From assembly GCA_014607495.2 (NCBI GenBank), contig CP053175.1:2852001-2916000 (forward strand): DNA of 64,000 nt, written 5' to 3'. The stretch's first letter is position 1. The number at the start of each line of letters is the position of its first letter. The notes under the pieces are model-generated. The model did no database searches. It was not told where the DNA came from and saw nothing but the letters and a program-made list of their open reading frames with translations. The DNA is from Carposina sasakii (lineage: Eukaryota; Arthropoda; Insecta; Lepidoptera; Carposinidae). Of the stretch, positions 21,410-32,178 are shown one piece after another. Made by a program: the position numbers and the translations under genes.

Positions 21410-22060
21410 TAATATGTGCCTGGATGTTCCTTATACCCTCAAAATAATAACCTGTCTCACACTCTATAGGTACATACATTACTGCCTGTACACTGTCTTT
21501 CCTACACATTGCTTCTTACACGTGACTCACCATCCCCTATATATCACCCTGCGTACAGTAATTAAATTCAACCATAGAGCTTAGAGAAACGGGTCAACAC
21601 GACAATTACAGACAACCGCGAGCCTTACAGCACCCTTCCATAATTCGGGGGTCGTAATGGTCCATTTATTACACCATAACTAAGGGTTGGTAAACATAGA
21701 TGTATTGTACTGTCAATATAGGAGCGACTTGTTAAATTTGCGGTGGCGAAAACTGTGGATTAGTCTTTGGTGGTGCAATTTCGTTGGTGTGATGAAAACA
21801 CTGGCGCCGCTGGTGATTTTTGTTTTTGTGGTTGGAATTATCTTATGTCAGATACAGAGGTTTCTGCTAACATCCCTTATCTTATCTTTTGTTATTATAT
21901 AAGGGTTGTTTTATCCTATGGAGAGTATATCATTAATCGTTAACTCAAAATGTCAAACTCGCAAAATATTGAGAAATCTTATGCCAAAGTTACTGCCTCT
22001 TTGCACTCGAGTGATTTCAAGGGAAATTTTATTTACCACTATGAGTGCAAAACATTAGGT
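21410..22060. other. Unique sequence with possible signal-peptide frame
   Basis: Not matched to any repeat here. The ATG at 21792-21794 opens a frame starting MKTLAPLVIFVFVVGIILCQ, which reads like a signal peptide. No strong splice donor was found after it, so no CDS is called. Confidence 0.35.
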
Positions 22061-22061
22061 A

Positions 22062-22347
22062 TACAGGATGTTTTTTCGTTGCCACCCTTAACGAAGGGTA
22101 CGTACTCTATACCTACATTAAATAAAGTAAGTTTATGCCAAAAAAATAGCTGGGAAGCGATGTAAATTTTTTGGATTTTTTTTTATTACTCGATCGGGCG
22201 AAATTTATAGTGTCCAGTGTTTATGCTAGTATTTTCATAGACATATATTAATTATTTCTCGTGAAAAAATCTTGCTACACGCGTCAATGTGCATTTATGC
22301 AGAAAAACGCTGTCTATTACTCAACTTTGGACCCTAATCACCTTGTA
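22062..22347 (+). mobile_element. Family C MITE, short form
   Basis: TACAGGATGTTTTTTCGTTG at the left, and an abrupt right end 'ggaccctaatcaccttgta'. The right-hand third ('gaaccagacacttcccagg' to the usual end) is absent, yet a TGTA terminus remains, suggesting a deletion derivative that kept the end. Confidence 0.85.
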
Positions 22348-22789
22348 TATATAAGCAAAAAAAAAACTACATTTAATTTTGCCTTTTTAATATACTTTTT
22401 CTACCTTTAAAAAATAGGATTACGCACGAGCTTACAACTTTTTTTATTTTCTCAACGTAAAATAAAAGCATAAAAATTTATTATTCAAAGGAAACGTTTA
22501 TTATGCAGAAGATGTAAAGTACTTCAAAATCAGAGTACCTAGGTAGCAATATAAAAATAATACGGCAGAAAACGGAAATAAAGTAAACTCGAAGAAAATA
22601 CGTAATCCCGCATAGATATTAGCGCTGCTATTTATTTGAACGGAAGTTGGAAGTTTTTATTGAATCTAGAAGCCCGTAGGCATATGGAAAGGTATTTCTT
22701 ATTTATTTAGGCCTTGGGGTACTGGTTTTATTATATTTACTTGCCCGGTTGGTAATGTGGAGACGGGCGAATGATATAGAAGGTAGTAA
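22348..22789. other. No gene or assigned repeat
   Basis: AT-rich, no coding signal. Confidence 0.4.
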
Positions 22790-22832
22790 GCCTGCGATGC
22801 TTTAGGTCCTGGGTTCGGATCCCGGTAGGTAA
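22790..22832 (+). repeat. tRNA-like B-box block of family G
   Basis: GGTCCTGGGTTCGGATCCCG then GTAGG. The body downstream is replaced by an F element. Confidence 0.5.
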
Positions 22833-22857
22833 AGTCAACGTTTAGTGATCTACTGTC

Positions 22858-22995
22858 CCGTGCTGATGCGAGGCTTCACTAGAATACATCAGCTGTGTCT
22901 CCTTCCGTGCATCTTGTTATAAAAGTCTGCTGAGGAACTCAGGAGCGTTCTATAAGGCAACTTGCTGTTTCTTTTACGTCTGCACCGGTATGATG
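22858..22995 (+). mobile_element. Family F element, 3'-truncated
   Basis: Starts at the usual 5' end 'gtgctgatgcgaggcttcac' and is eroded after 'gcgttctataaggcaacttg'. Confidence 0.8.
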
Positions 22996-23115
22996 AATTT
23001 GGTGAGAGCGAGGTGTCTCACTTTTAAACGTCAAATTCACAGAGCTATTAATAACTAGATAAACTAAGTATATGTACTTTGCATGTAAAAATAGACTTAA
23101 GAATTAGAATAGACA

Positions 23116-23178
23116 CCTCGTACGATACCCACGGGCAGACGTGGGGTGGTACGAATTCTACTCTGCCGGCACAACGCG
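23116..23178 (-). repeat. Family D 5'-end fragment
   Basis: 'cctcgtacgatacccacggg' to 'tctgccggcacaacgcggcc' is the first 63 bases of D, inverted. The 3' part with its tail is missing, the reverse of usual 5' truncation. Confidence 0.7.
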
Positions 23179-23446
23179 GCCAATTTTTGTAATATATATA
23201 ACAATAATTTCTGCCCAAATATAGAGCAAAGAAAAAGAAATAAAACCCTCCATACCTCCCCTGAAGTTATATAGTTATATTTAGTTTTCTGCCAGCTAAG
23301 TGTTTTATCCCATATTCGAAAAGTTTGTGTGGGATAGAGAAAGTTTTGGAGGTTAGGAGGGGGGAGTCGTTTATTCGACCAATCAACATAAAATGGTACA
23401 AAGTAATCGTTTTCTTGGTTGAGCTGTTAGAACTTCTAACTTAGGT

Positions 23447-23718
23447 CATAGAGGAATAATATTTCATAGAGTGCTAATGTCATACTAACAGTTTCGATGT
23501 ACCATTAGACTTTTCGGTGCCTCACAATTCCAGTCCTTGACACTTAGATTCTATTAGTGTAATGTATAGTAATGTACTACATTACTAATGTATTGTAACG
23601 TATGGTAATTCAATCTTAGTGTCAAGGACTGGAATTGTGAGGCACCGAAATGTCTAATGGTGCATCGAAACTGTTAGTATGACATTAGCACTCTATGTCT
23701 ACATCTTATTCCTCTATG
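23447..23718. mobile_element. Near-perfect palindromic MITE with 7-bp target duplication
   Basis: Arms of about 104 bp pair with only a few mismatches, beginning CATAGAGGAATAA and ending TTATTCCTCTATG. CTTAGGT lies directly outside each end (23440-23446 and 23719-23725). The loop is a short (TA)-rich 'aatgtatagtaatgtactac' segment. Superfamily not assigned. It is the only copy in the window. Confidence 0.92.
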
Positions 23719-23785
23719 CTTAGGTACGCAATTTTTTTGATGATTTTAAAAAGGATTGTTACAGAAGTACTTATAAAACTATCGT

Positions 23786-23921
23786 ACTCGGGGGCGTTCT
23801 CTTAGGCGATGAGCTAGCAACTTGTCACTGATCTTTTACACCTAACCGTGCCAAGCTAAACGTGGCTGTAGGATGTCTTCCGTGATCCTACAGTTTAGCT
23901 ACCTTGTTTTACAGCCTGCAT
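23786..23921 (+). mobile_element. Family F element, 5'-truncated
   Basis: 'actcgggggcgttctcttag' to 'ttttacagcctgcat'. The SINE that follows is inserted in its ATGT tail. Confidence 0.8.
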
Positions 23922-23933
23922 ATATGTACACCA

Positions 23934-24276
23934 GTGTTAATAGCCTAGTGGTTAAGACCTGTACCTTCCAAGCGGGAGGCGTAAGTTCGATCCCAGTCAC
24001 GGGCCTGTACCAATGAATTGTTTCATGTACAGATTTTAATGTTGTAAAAATTGTCATTTAGCTCGTGCCTCGGAAAGCACGTAAAACTGTTGGTCCTGCG
24101 CGTGGTCTCTCCGGTCGTGTCGGCTTTCCGTCCCATCGGACTATGAGAGTAACGGAATAGAGAGTGCATCTGTGTTTGCGCACACACTTGTGCACTATAA
24201 TATCTCCTGCGTACCTGGCCAATCTCCGTAGAGATTGGTTGCCTTGGCCGAAATACGGTCGGAGATCATCATCATC
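23934..24276 (+). mobile_element. tRNA-headed SINE with (ATC)n tail
   Basis: Head with A-box-like TAGCCTAGTGG and B box AGTTCGATCCC. The body contains the hairpin 'gctcgtgcctcggaaagcac', then 'tttgcgcacacacttgtgca' and 'ggccgaaatacggtcggaga', followed by (TCA)n. ATATGTACACCA is duplicated exactly at 23922-23933 and 24277-24288. The minus-strand 95-codon frame over it is a shadow. Confidence 0.9.
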
Positions 24277-24288
24277 ATATGTACACCA

Positions 24289-25544
24289 AGTGGAAAATAA
24301 CTTGTTTTTAAGTGTACTTATTTCTAAAGTTTCACTATGAAACAATTCTTAACAAAAACCTCCTTATTTTCAGGTAAATCGGCGCATTAACTGGATATTA
24401 CGTGGACTTTCAATTGCCTGAAGCTGAAACCCTTAAAAGGGGTCACATCAGCCCCAATATAGTACCTTAGGTAGGTCTGTAGACCCTTTATTTGCTGAAC
24501 CTTCGAATCTATTCTGTTTGGTTCTCAAGCACACCGATACGAAGTACATTTGAGGTAAGAAAGAAAGCATTTTATTTCTCGTCACACTCGTAAGTTTTTT
24601 GCATATTTTGCTATTATTTATTGTACAATATGTTAACGTAAATGCACAGAAGTTTATACAAAAAATGCATTTAAAGGCGTGCTTATTTCTGCAAAAGGTT
24701 AAAATGCACGAATACTATTATTAAACTAAGTAAGTAGGTACAGTTTACCTATATAAAAAAATATAAGTATATGTTCATACATGTTATAACAATATGGTAG
24801 GCAGTAGTAGTAGGTAACTAGGTGCTTTTTAACCGACTTCAAAAAAAGGAGGAGGTTCTCAATTCGTCTGATGTATAATATATATATTTTTTTTATGTAT
24901 GTTCAACGATATTTCCGTCAATTATAAACGGATTTCATCTTATTCCTTAACAACAGTTATTTTCAATTGATTAGTGTGATTAAAGTTATCGTCAACGATT
25001 TAAGTAAAAGTAATGTGAAAGTAATCAACAAAAGACATCAATAAAATTCATATACTCCCACTCAAATCGTACTAATTCGGTGTGCTTGCGGCTCGGGGAG
25101 TGTTTTTTGACGTTTTACCCTCTATTTTCTTTTGTCGAAAACGAGAAAAGGGGCAAAACTGGACCGCGGCGGCCTTGACAAACAATTTACCTATTTCTGG
25201 TAGGAAAGTGTTGGCTATTGTTAGTGTTTTCTTGGCTTCGGGGCCGATAGACCTTTTGTATCGTTATTGTGGTATATCCACTTGGTACATACTCAACCGT
25301 GATTTCTCGTAAATATGTGTGATATTGGTAGTGATATGCACGAAATGCTTACTTCCTTGCTAATATTATATAATGTATAGGTAAAAGCGAAAGAGCAGAT
25401 TTTATACATAATGTGTTTCTTGAGAGGTGGGATCCTGATGTCCTAAGGTACAGGCATTTCTATGCCTAGTTTAGGCATCAGTCTCCTAAAAAGCCAGAAC
25501 TTGTTTGAAACCTCTGAAGTAGATCTGAAGAGAAAATAAAGTAT
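24289..25544. other. Mostly unassigned, with two repeat scraps
   Basis: 24595-24710 resembles a minus-strand LINE 3' end ('ttattgtacaatatg', 'aaaggcgtgcttatttctgc'). 24831-24870 carries 'aaccgacttcaaaaaaagga', a string recurring in shorter form at 61.58 kb. A frame at 25082-25312 shows no recognised domain. Confidence 0.45.
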
Positions 25545-25670
25545 ATTATTTAAACTCTGTCTATCTATCTGACTTTCACGACAAAGCTACTGAATTGAAA
25601 TGAAATTTGGCACACAGGTAGTCTGGATAAGGGCATATTCTAATTTTTATCCCGGTAAAAAAACATTTTA
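25545..25670 (+). repeat. Helitron-like 5' part
   Basis: 'gacaaagctactgaattgaa' then 'atgaaatttggcacacaggt' and 'tctaatttttatcccggt'. The remainder is missing. Confidence 0.5.
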
Positions 25671-25984
25671 ATAATAAATAAATGGTTTTAATAAACACCA
25701 CAAACAAATTGCCTAAAATTATGACAAACCACATTATATATTCTAAGTACGAGTAAATCCGAGGCCAAAACTTGAAATAACCGGGAAATCATTAAACATG
25801 AAATGATTGATGATTGAACCATTTTTTCTCATCGGTATTTACATGAGATATCGTTTACGAGCTCTGAAGACTGATGGCCCTGTTTGTACGTTGATGAGAT
25901 ATCCATGTATTGTACAGAGTGCTATTTTGAGAAACATCGCTCGATTCGAAAATCGTGAGATTATTAAATGTATTGAAAATGAGT

Positions 25985-26100
25985 CATCTCATCATTATAT
26001 TCCTGCACTTGTCCCATTATAATGGGGTCGGCGCAATATGGTTTCTTTCGAAACTCATATTATTGGCGTTTGTTTTACGACCGACTGCCTGCTTGAACTA
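25985..26100 (-). repeat. Family V SINE-like 3' region
   Basis: 'taatggggtcggcgcaatat' and 'ttacgaccgactgcctgctt' are the inverted counterpart of the 11.88 kb copy. Confidence 0.6.
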
Positions 26101-26187
26101 AATGTTAAGTGATATCAAATCGGTTAAGATGTTTCTGGGATGAACGTGCACACACACACAGCGATCAGTTACAGTTTTATTATGATA

Positions 26188-26926
26188 TACAGGGTGTTTG
26201 TGACAGCCAGGAAAATATTGATGTGGCGACTTCAGACCATGGTTATGAAGCGAAAACCACAAAAAAATTTCGCAGGAAAATTCCAAAATTTTCCGTCATT
26301 TTTTAATTTTTTCGAGGAAAAAATTGTGTAGTTCGTTTAAGTTGGCCGTTAAAGTTGAGTAAATAGGCTGCGTTTTTCTGCATAAATGCACATAGACGCG
26401 CGTAGCAAGTTTTTTTTCACGAGAAATAATTAATATCTGTCTACGAAAAAACTAGCATAAACACTGGATACTATAAATTTCGCCCAAACAAGTGATTTTT
26501 TTCAAAAAAATTTACATCGTTTCCCAGAACTTTTTTGGCATAAACTTACTTTATTTGATGTATAGAGTACGTACCCTTCGTTGAGGGTGGCAACGAAAAA
26601 ACAGCCTGTATAATGACTTAACAACAAAAAATTTACCTATGAATGATAAAAAAAAAAAGTTGCGCTCAAAAAAGTTCAGAAATCTAATCAACCCTAATGA
26701 AGAGACACAAGTGATCCCAAAAATAGCACTGTATCACAAAATAGCCATTAAGCCCATTTAACTAGTCACAGAATCGCCCGATACAATTGGTGCGGAAAGC
26801 AAACATTGCGGCTAATCAAATTAAAAATGCATTTCCTGCGAATAATAACACTGACATATAACTATAAAAACAATGGTACTTGCTCAGTATTTCAGTATTT
26901 GCCTGGCTGTCACACACACCCTGTAT
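26188..26926 (+). mobile_element. Family B MITE carrying a nested C element
   Basis: Left end TACAGGGTGTTTGTGACAGC and right end 'cacacacaccctgta'. B sequence stops at 'gttcgtttaagttggcc' near 26347 and resumes at 'taatgacttaacaac' at 26611. The two parts join as in the uninterrupted copy at 31.4 kb. Confidence 0.9.
26349..26610 (-). mobile_element. Family C MITE nested in B
   Basis: Inverted C from 'aaagttgagtaaataggctg' to the terminus ACAGCCTGTA. Like the 22.06 kb copy it lacks the right-hand third of C, so both may come from one shortened subfamily. Confidence 0.88.
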
Positions 26927-27265
26927 AGAAGAAGATAGATAGTTAGAATACATAGAATAGATAGATGTATGCAGCCGTGCTCGGATTACATTTTTAGATC
27001 GTTCCCACAACGTCCACTCTCTTGTGAACATTCTCAGATTATTAAATTAAAGAAACCTCGGTTAGTTCACATAGTAGACAGTCGTTTCAGTCACTGAGAA
27101 TAGACAAACTGGCGCTTCCATGTACGCGATATATTCTCAAAAGTCGCGTTAACTTTAAGAATATATTCCGAACTTAACTGTAAACTTAGTTACAACTTAC
27201 TAGTGGTATAAATGTGGAGAAAGGATAAAGAGTAGATGTAATTTTGAGAAGGAAGATACCTCTAG

Positions 27266-27600
27266 TGCTGCGGTGACGCGGGGCTTCACTAGAATACATC
27301 AGCTGCATCTCGTAAGTCGTGAGAGTCGAACTAAGGAACTACGGGTCGTTCTCCCGGGGCGGAAGCTGGCAAATTGTCACTGATTGATTAATTTGTATGC
27401 CAAATAGGCAGATCACAGGAGAGCTATATACTTATTTAACAACTGTAATAACCTGTGCATCACAAATAAACTTTTTGATTTGATCTTTTACAGCTTTGCT
27501 CTGCTAAACGTGGCTGCTGTAGGATTGCCATCATGATCTTGTAGTTCTATTCACCCCATTTTTGGAGCACAGCCGTATATAATGTATATGTATGTATTGT
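27266..27600 (+). mobile_element. Family F element interrupted by a short LINE tail
   Basis: Left part ends 'gcaaattgtcactgat' (27384). Right part begins 'tgatcttttacagc' (27481) and ends in the (ATGT) tail. The 96-bp insert 27385-27480 ends 'cacaaataaactttttgatt', like a LINE 3' end, with TGAT on both sides. Confidence 0.75.
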
Positions 27601-28100
27601 ATATAGATATCTCAAGCCGTCTGGCCGTGCTGCTATTTTAGTTTGATAGTTAAATACCAGTTAGTGCCGTTATAAACTAAAACTGTGTTTCCAAAACAGC
27701 GTCTAAAGTAAGACACTATTTAAAAAAGACATTTGACAACAAAGTCAGAAATATTTAGGCAATGTAATCCTTGAGCAATTATCAGATTATTTTGTATAAG
27801 CACGGTAAAACTCTTCCAGTGTAGATAAACGAGTCAATAGAATATTTCCTACCAGGCCTAAGTTTTTTTACTCAAACAGTTGTTTAATTATGTTGAATGC
27901 TATTTCATGAATTTATTATTTAATCGGTGAATAAAGAGTAGATTATATATATGATTACAGGAATGTTAGAAAGCCAATGATTAGTTCGAACTACGCACGG
28001 TCTACCTACATTCACGGTCGTAGATCTATTAATATCGCAACTCTTCCCTGTTATTACTCCATGGCCGTAACCGGCGGTTACTGATATGTAAATTGTAGAT
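27601..28100. other. No gene or assigned repeat
   Basis: AT-rich, with no recognised element. Confidence 0.45.
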
Positions 28101-28147
28101 CCAAAGACTTTGTTTCCAAAAACTTTGTTACCAAAGACTTTGTTTCC
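28101..28147. repeat. Three-unit 15-bp tandem repeat
   Basis: CCAAAGACTTTGTTT, CCAAAAACTTTGTTA and CCAAAGACTTTGTTT lie head to tail. Each unit holds the small palindrome AAAGACTTT or a variant. It gives a repeated Phe-Gly-Asn-Lys-Val peptide on the minus strand with no other coding support. Confidence 0.85.
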
Positions 28148-28334
28148 AGCCCAACTCGGCAAGATAGTTCTAGAAGAGCCGCAAAGAATTTGTGCTGAAG
28201 TTCGCGGGATTTCTTTCTTCGATTCTCTGTACTTTAATAAAGAACTCTAAAGATTTCCTTTCTTTTTCACGCAAATACTGGTCAAGATAGTTGCGCACTA
28301 TTTTAGAATTGTTATTAGTTTTACTTTTTTAATA

Positions 28335-28513
28335 TTACATCAGCTGCATCACCTTCCGTGCATGTCGTAAGAGTCGACTGAGCTACTCGTAGGTACTCGG
28401 GTACTTTTTTTCTCCGGCGATGAGCCAGTCACTAGCCGATCATTTACATCTGTCCCATGCTAAATGTGGCTGTCGGATCTCCTTTATGATTCTGCAGCTT
28501 TGGCTGTATGTAT
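28335..28513 (+). mobile_element. Family F element
   Basis: From 'ttacatcagctgcatcacct' to 'tctgcagctttggctgtatg'. A short insertion of 'ctcgtaggtact' disrupts the middle. Confidence 0.8.
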
Positions 28514-28597
28514 TATATTTATTTCTAATTAGTCTACTTCTTTAGCTATGGGACTCGGACTGCATCCTACTATACGATGATTGTAATAGGAACGTGT

Positions 28598-28779
28598 CAG
28601 TGTAGCCGCACACTAGCCATTCGCGACAGCCACAAACGCCGCCACGAGCAGTTAGTGTCGCCGCACACGGGCCACCGGCCACAGCTACAAACGCCGCCAC
28701 GAGAAGTCATGTATGAAAAGTACAGGAAATATGCCGGTGGCGGCGTTTTGTGGTTGTGGCCGGTGGCCCGTGTGCGGGA
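28598..28779. mobile_element. GC-rich inverted-repeat element with doubled left arm
   Basis: The arm GCCGCACACGGGCCACCGGC..ACGCCGCCAC is followed by a 32-base loop and its reverse complement. A second, diverged copy of the left arm ('tgtagccgcacactagccat'..'aaacgccgccacgag') precedes it in tandem. It is far more GC-rich than its flanks, and the frames over it are shadows. Confidence 0.8.
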
Positions 28780-28982
28780 GCTCTCAGGCTACCAGCTACG
28801 AGATGTATCTCGACGCGTACCGATTCGTTGCCGGTTCTTACCGGATGCGTTACGGACACGCTACGGTGATGAAATGTGCCAGTAGGCGTTGTTTCATATG
28901 AAGTTTCACAAACAATATCTATTATGTCTACCACGTTTCTATTACAGCTATAGTATGCCAGGCTTCTTACAAACTACCGGCA

Positions 28983-29500
28983 GGCTGATTATCTAACTTG
29001 CAAAAGCAAAACGGCAGCTACGTGACTCTAAATTGTGAATGTTTCCACGCACGCACTCGCCTCGCGCACTTATAAAGGCTCGAGCACACGGGATGCGTAT
29101 GCGTGCACGTAAGCGTAGACGTACACGTACCTCTGAGTTTAATGTATAGAACTGTCACCGCTTGACGTCTACGCTTACGTGCACGCACACGCTTCCGGTG
29201 TGTTCGACCCTTAAAGCCCCGAGCACACCGGGTGCGTATGCGTACACGTAAGCGTAGACTTACACGTACCTTTGTGTTGTAATGTATGGAACTGTATAAG
29301 ACAGGACACACCGCTTGACGTCTACGCTTACGTTTACGCATACGCATCCGGTCTGCCCGTGCCTATACAGTTCCATACATTACAACTCCGAGGTACGTGT
29401 ACGTCTACGCTTACGTGTACGCTTACGCACCTGGTGTGCTCGGGGCTTTAATATACGCCGTCGCATTACGCGTTGCTATCGTTCTGCTTACGTAATAAGT
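28983..29500. mobile_element. Family R element hosting the M cluster
   Basis: 'gattatctaacttgcaaaag' on the left and 'gttgctatcgttctgcttac' then GTAATAAG on the right are the two R termini in inverted orientation. Everything between 29072 and 29451 is foreign to R. Confidence 0.55.
29072..29451. mobile_element. Family M CpG-rich MITE cluster, rearranged
   Basis: A first copy 29073-29212 has arms AAAGGCTCGAGCACAC and GTGTGTTCGACCCTT. A second, 29213-29450, has better ends AAAGCCCCGAGCACACC and its reverse complement. Both contain 'acgtaagcgtagacgtacac'-type strings dense in CG. In the second copy an extra right arm and an inverted loop ('ttacaactccgaggtacgtg') are inserted. The minus-strand Arg/Lys-rich frame is a by-product of the CGT/ACG steps. 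Confidence 0.8.
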
Positions 29501-29964
29501 ACTGAATTATACAAGTGAATTCAGTAATACCTCAATACGCAAATAAATTTGTAATGTCACACCAAAATACCCATGTAGATGGCGTCTTCGATAATTATTT
29601 ACCTCAGAAATACCTCTTGGAGTAAGTTTAATGGGGTCAGACGATTGTTTACGTCAATCAATAAATTAAGCCGTTTAAACCTGAAATATATAGGGTTCTA
29701 TTTCGTTTGCCATTGGTAGTGAAATGTGGGTTGAAATTACTTGAAATTATAATAATAACAAGCAAGTACGTCTAAAGTAGCAACTCTGTCATGGCGCGTG
29801 GTATTTTGATGTATTAGCTACATAACTACTAAGTTTCATTCAAATCCGTTCGGTAGTTATTGCGTGAAAGTATCTTTCTACCTACTTTCACAATTGATAG
29901 GAATTCTAATCTTCAAGACGTAAAACTATCTATGTAAATACATACATATGTACATTCGACAATT
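29501..29964. other. No gene; decayed Helitron-like piece
   Basis: 29812-29900 contains 'ttcattcaaatccgttcggt' then 'agttattgcgtgaaag', an internal block of CTAG-ended elements. The rest is unassigned. Confidence 0.4.
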
Positions 29965-30072
29965 TACTAGCTCTGCCTGAGAGAACGGCCCTGAGTTTCT
30001 TAGTCGACTCTTACGACATGCACGGAAGGAGATGCAGCTGATGTGTTCTGGTGAAACCGCGCATCAGCACAG
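29965..30072 (-). mobile_element. Family F element, 3'-truncated
   Basis: 'ctctgcctgagagaacggcc' to 'aaaccgcgcatcagcacag', which reaches the natural 5' end of F on the minus strand. Confidence 0.8.
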
Positions 30073-30804
30073 TTTAAAAAGAAAATAATCTTCGGTATAA
30101 AATTAAGCCCGTGTAAAGAATTTATTACAGGAAAAGTATTCACCGTATCCTTACTTCCATTTTGTGATTTTCAAATGAAAAAAGATTTAATATGATATTT
30201 TAGCGTAAAACAAATTCAAAACCAACAAAAATAGGTACGTCTACAAATTTATACAATGCATCTTATTAAAGTGAAATTACACATTTAAGGAAATTTCAGG
30301 AAAATTTCAGTTTCGTACTTCAGTAACAATTGCTAAGGGGTTATCTATATAAAGAGCTTTCAGGAGTGTGTGGACTGTATTACATGGGAATAGAGTCTAT
30401 ATTAGGGTGGTGTATGCTCATTTCATTACTCCGATGTCATGGATGAAAGGGGCGGAAGATTTTAGGGGGTGGTAGAAGTTAGGGGTGCTAGCGGAATGCT
30501 CATATCATTGGTTGTTAAAACACACTTCAATCCTCTTCAGACGTTGAAAAACAAGGTTTATGCTAAGGATTGCCTAATACTCAAGGGAATTCAATTAAGA
30601 ATATCAACATAGTATAAAACAAAGTTACTTTCCGCTGTGTTTAGGGAAATTCACTTGTAGAGCAACAGACGTCGCGGTTGTTTGGGAACTCGGTCGGTTG
30701 GGAATGTGTTCGTTGGGCAACTGACAGCGTGGCCGGGCGAGAACTCACAGGGTCCGCGTCCGGCGACAAAGAAGAGAGCGGGCAATTCAAATAGGGAGAT
30801 ACAG
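30073..30804. other. Unassigned; GC-rich block at 30.66-30.78 kb
   Basis: 'gggcgagaactcacagggtc' to 'ccgcgtccggcgacaaagaa' is a GC-rich stretch unlike its flanks. Two copies of a 'atgctcatatcattg'-type string lie near 30.42 and 30.50 kb. No coding signal. Confidence 0.4.
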
Positions 30805-30974
30805 AAATTATAGTTTTAACACGCTGTCTGTCCCTATGTATGCTTAGATCTTATGAACTACGCAACGGATTCGATGTTTTTTTATTGATAGAGTAATTCA
30901 AGGGGAAAGTTTATACAGATTTTTAGGTATAGTATATAACATTGCACCCTAGCAAAGACGGGGCGGGTCGCTAG
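30805..30974 (+). repeat. Helitron-like element, second 3'-end type
   Basis: Ends GACGGGGCGGGTCGCTAG followed by T. This terminus differs from the GCGTCCACTAG type but has the same CTAG/T rule. An inverted piece of the same terminus is at 32465-32530. Confidence 0.6.
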
Positions 30975-31097
30975 TCAGCAATAAAATTATCAATATAGAT
31001 TCATCCAGGGTTCCTTGGACGGTTTTATGTAAATTATCTGAATGATCATAACTGCTACAATATGCTAGAAAGTTCAATATTTAAAAATGTATAAAAT

Positions 31098-31305
31098 CAT
31101 CATCGTCATCATCATCATCAGCTTATTGCAGTCCACTACTGAACGTATGCCTCCCCCAGAGCACGCCACAAGACTGCCATGGGGGGTATTTGCCCATAGT
31201 CACCACGCTGGGCAGGCGGGTTGGTGACCTTTAATCTCCTCGTACGATATCCACGGGCAGACATGGGGTGGTACGAATTTTACTCTGCCGGCACCACGCG
31301 GCCAT
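31098..31305 (-). mobile_element. Family D retroposon with target duplication
   Basis: Inverted D: (ATC)n tail on the left, 5' end 'accacgcggccat' on the right. TATAAAAT is repeated at 31090-31097 and 31306-31313. A deletion of about 50 bp removes the GGGAGGTGGGCAGCAGCGCC block. Confidence 0.85.
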
Positions 31306-31408
31306 TATAAAATACTGACACGTTATTAGGAATGTAGTCTATGTCCTAGATGTTAGCTACGAGTACAAGTTGATAATACATATAGACGAATCTTCATATA
31401 TTTTTAAA

Positions 31409-31892
31409 TAAAGGATGTTTGTGACAGCCAGGCATACATTGATACCATGACTTCAGACCATAATTCTGAGGTGGAAAACAATGAAAATTTTCGCAGGAAA
31501 TTCTAAAATTTTCCGACTTTTTTCATATTTTCAGGAAAAAAAAATAGTTTAGTTCGTTTAATTAGGCCTTAGATACTGACTTAAAAATAAAATTTTGCCA
31601 AAAAGATGATTTTCAAAAAAAAGTTGCCTTCCAAAAAGTTCGAAAAACTGATCAACTCCAATGGAGAGTCACAAGTGATCCAAAAAACAGCAATGTGTCA
31701 CACAATAACAAATAAGCCTATTTAAATAGTCACAGAATCGCCTGATACAATTGGCGCGGAGAGCAAAGATTACTGATAATCAAATCAAAAATACATTTCC
31801 TGCGAGTAATAAAATAACACTGTCGTATAACTCAACACGTTGGTACTTGTTCAGCATTTCAGTATTTGCCTGGCTGTCACCTACACCCTGTA
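31409..31892 (+). mobile_element. Family B MITE, longest copy
   Basis: 484 bp with a degenerate left end (TAAAGGATGTTTGTGACAGC) and intact right end CACCTACACCCTGTA. It includes the full middle ('gtgatccaaaaaacagcaat', 'cagaatcgcctgatacaatt'). No open frame of note, so non-autonomous. Confidence 0.9.
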
Positions 31893-32178
31893 TACTTCAC
31901 TAACCATGTGGATTTGACACGCATATTCATATTTTAAACATATTTTACATACCATATATATATGAAATCGCTTCTAAATCGCACCTCGCGTTTTACGACA
32001 CTCGAAGTGCTCACAAGCGCCCTCTTTCCGGCGTTTTGGGAGTCTTTTGCAGTGGCCCTTACACAGCTTAAACACGATGTTAAGAAAGAGTGGCGTTATT
32101 ACGCATTTCGAGGTACAGGCAGTACCGTATTTACTTATTTGAGGATATAGATTTTTCGATATATGTGTACATCAAAAA

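Noticed and set aside
24058..24345. 95-codon minus-strand frame shared with 46.86-47.05 kb
   Set aside because: Both frames lie in copies of the same SINE, so the similarity reflects the repeat.
29018..29347. Arg/Lys-rich 109-codon minus-strand frame that looks like a nucleic-acid-binding protein
   Set aside because: Composition follows from the CGT/ACG strings of the M cluster, and its boundaries coincide with the repeat.
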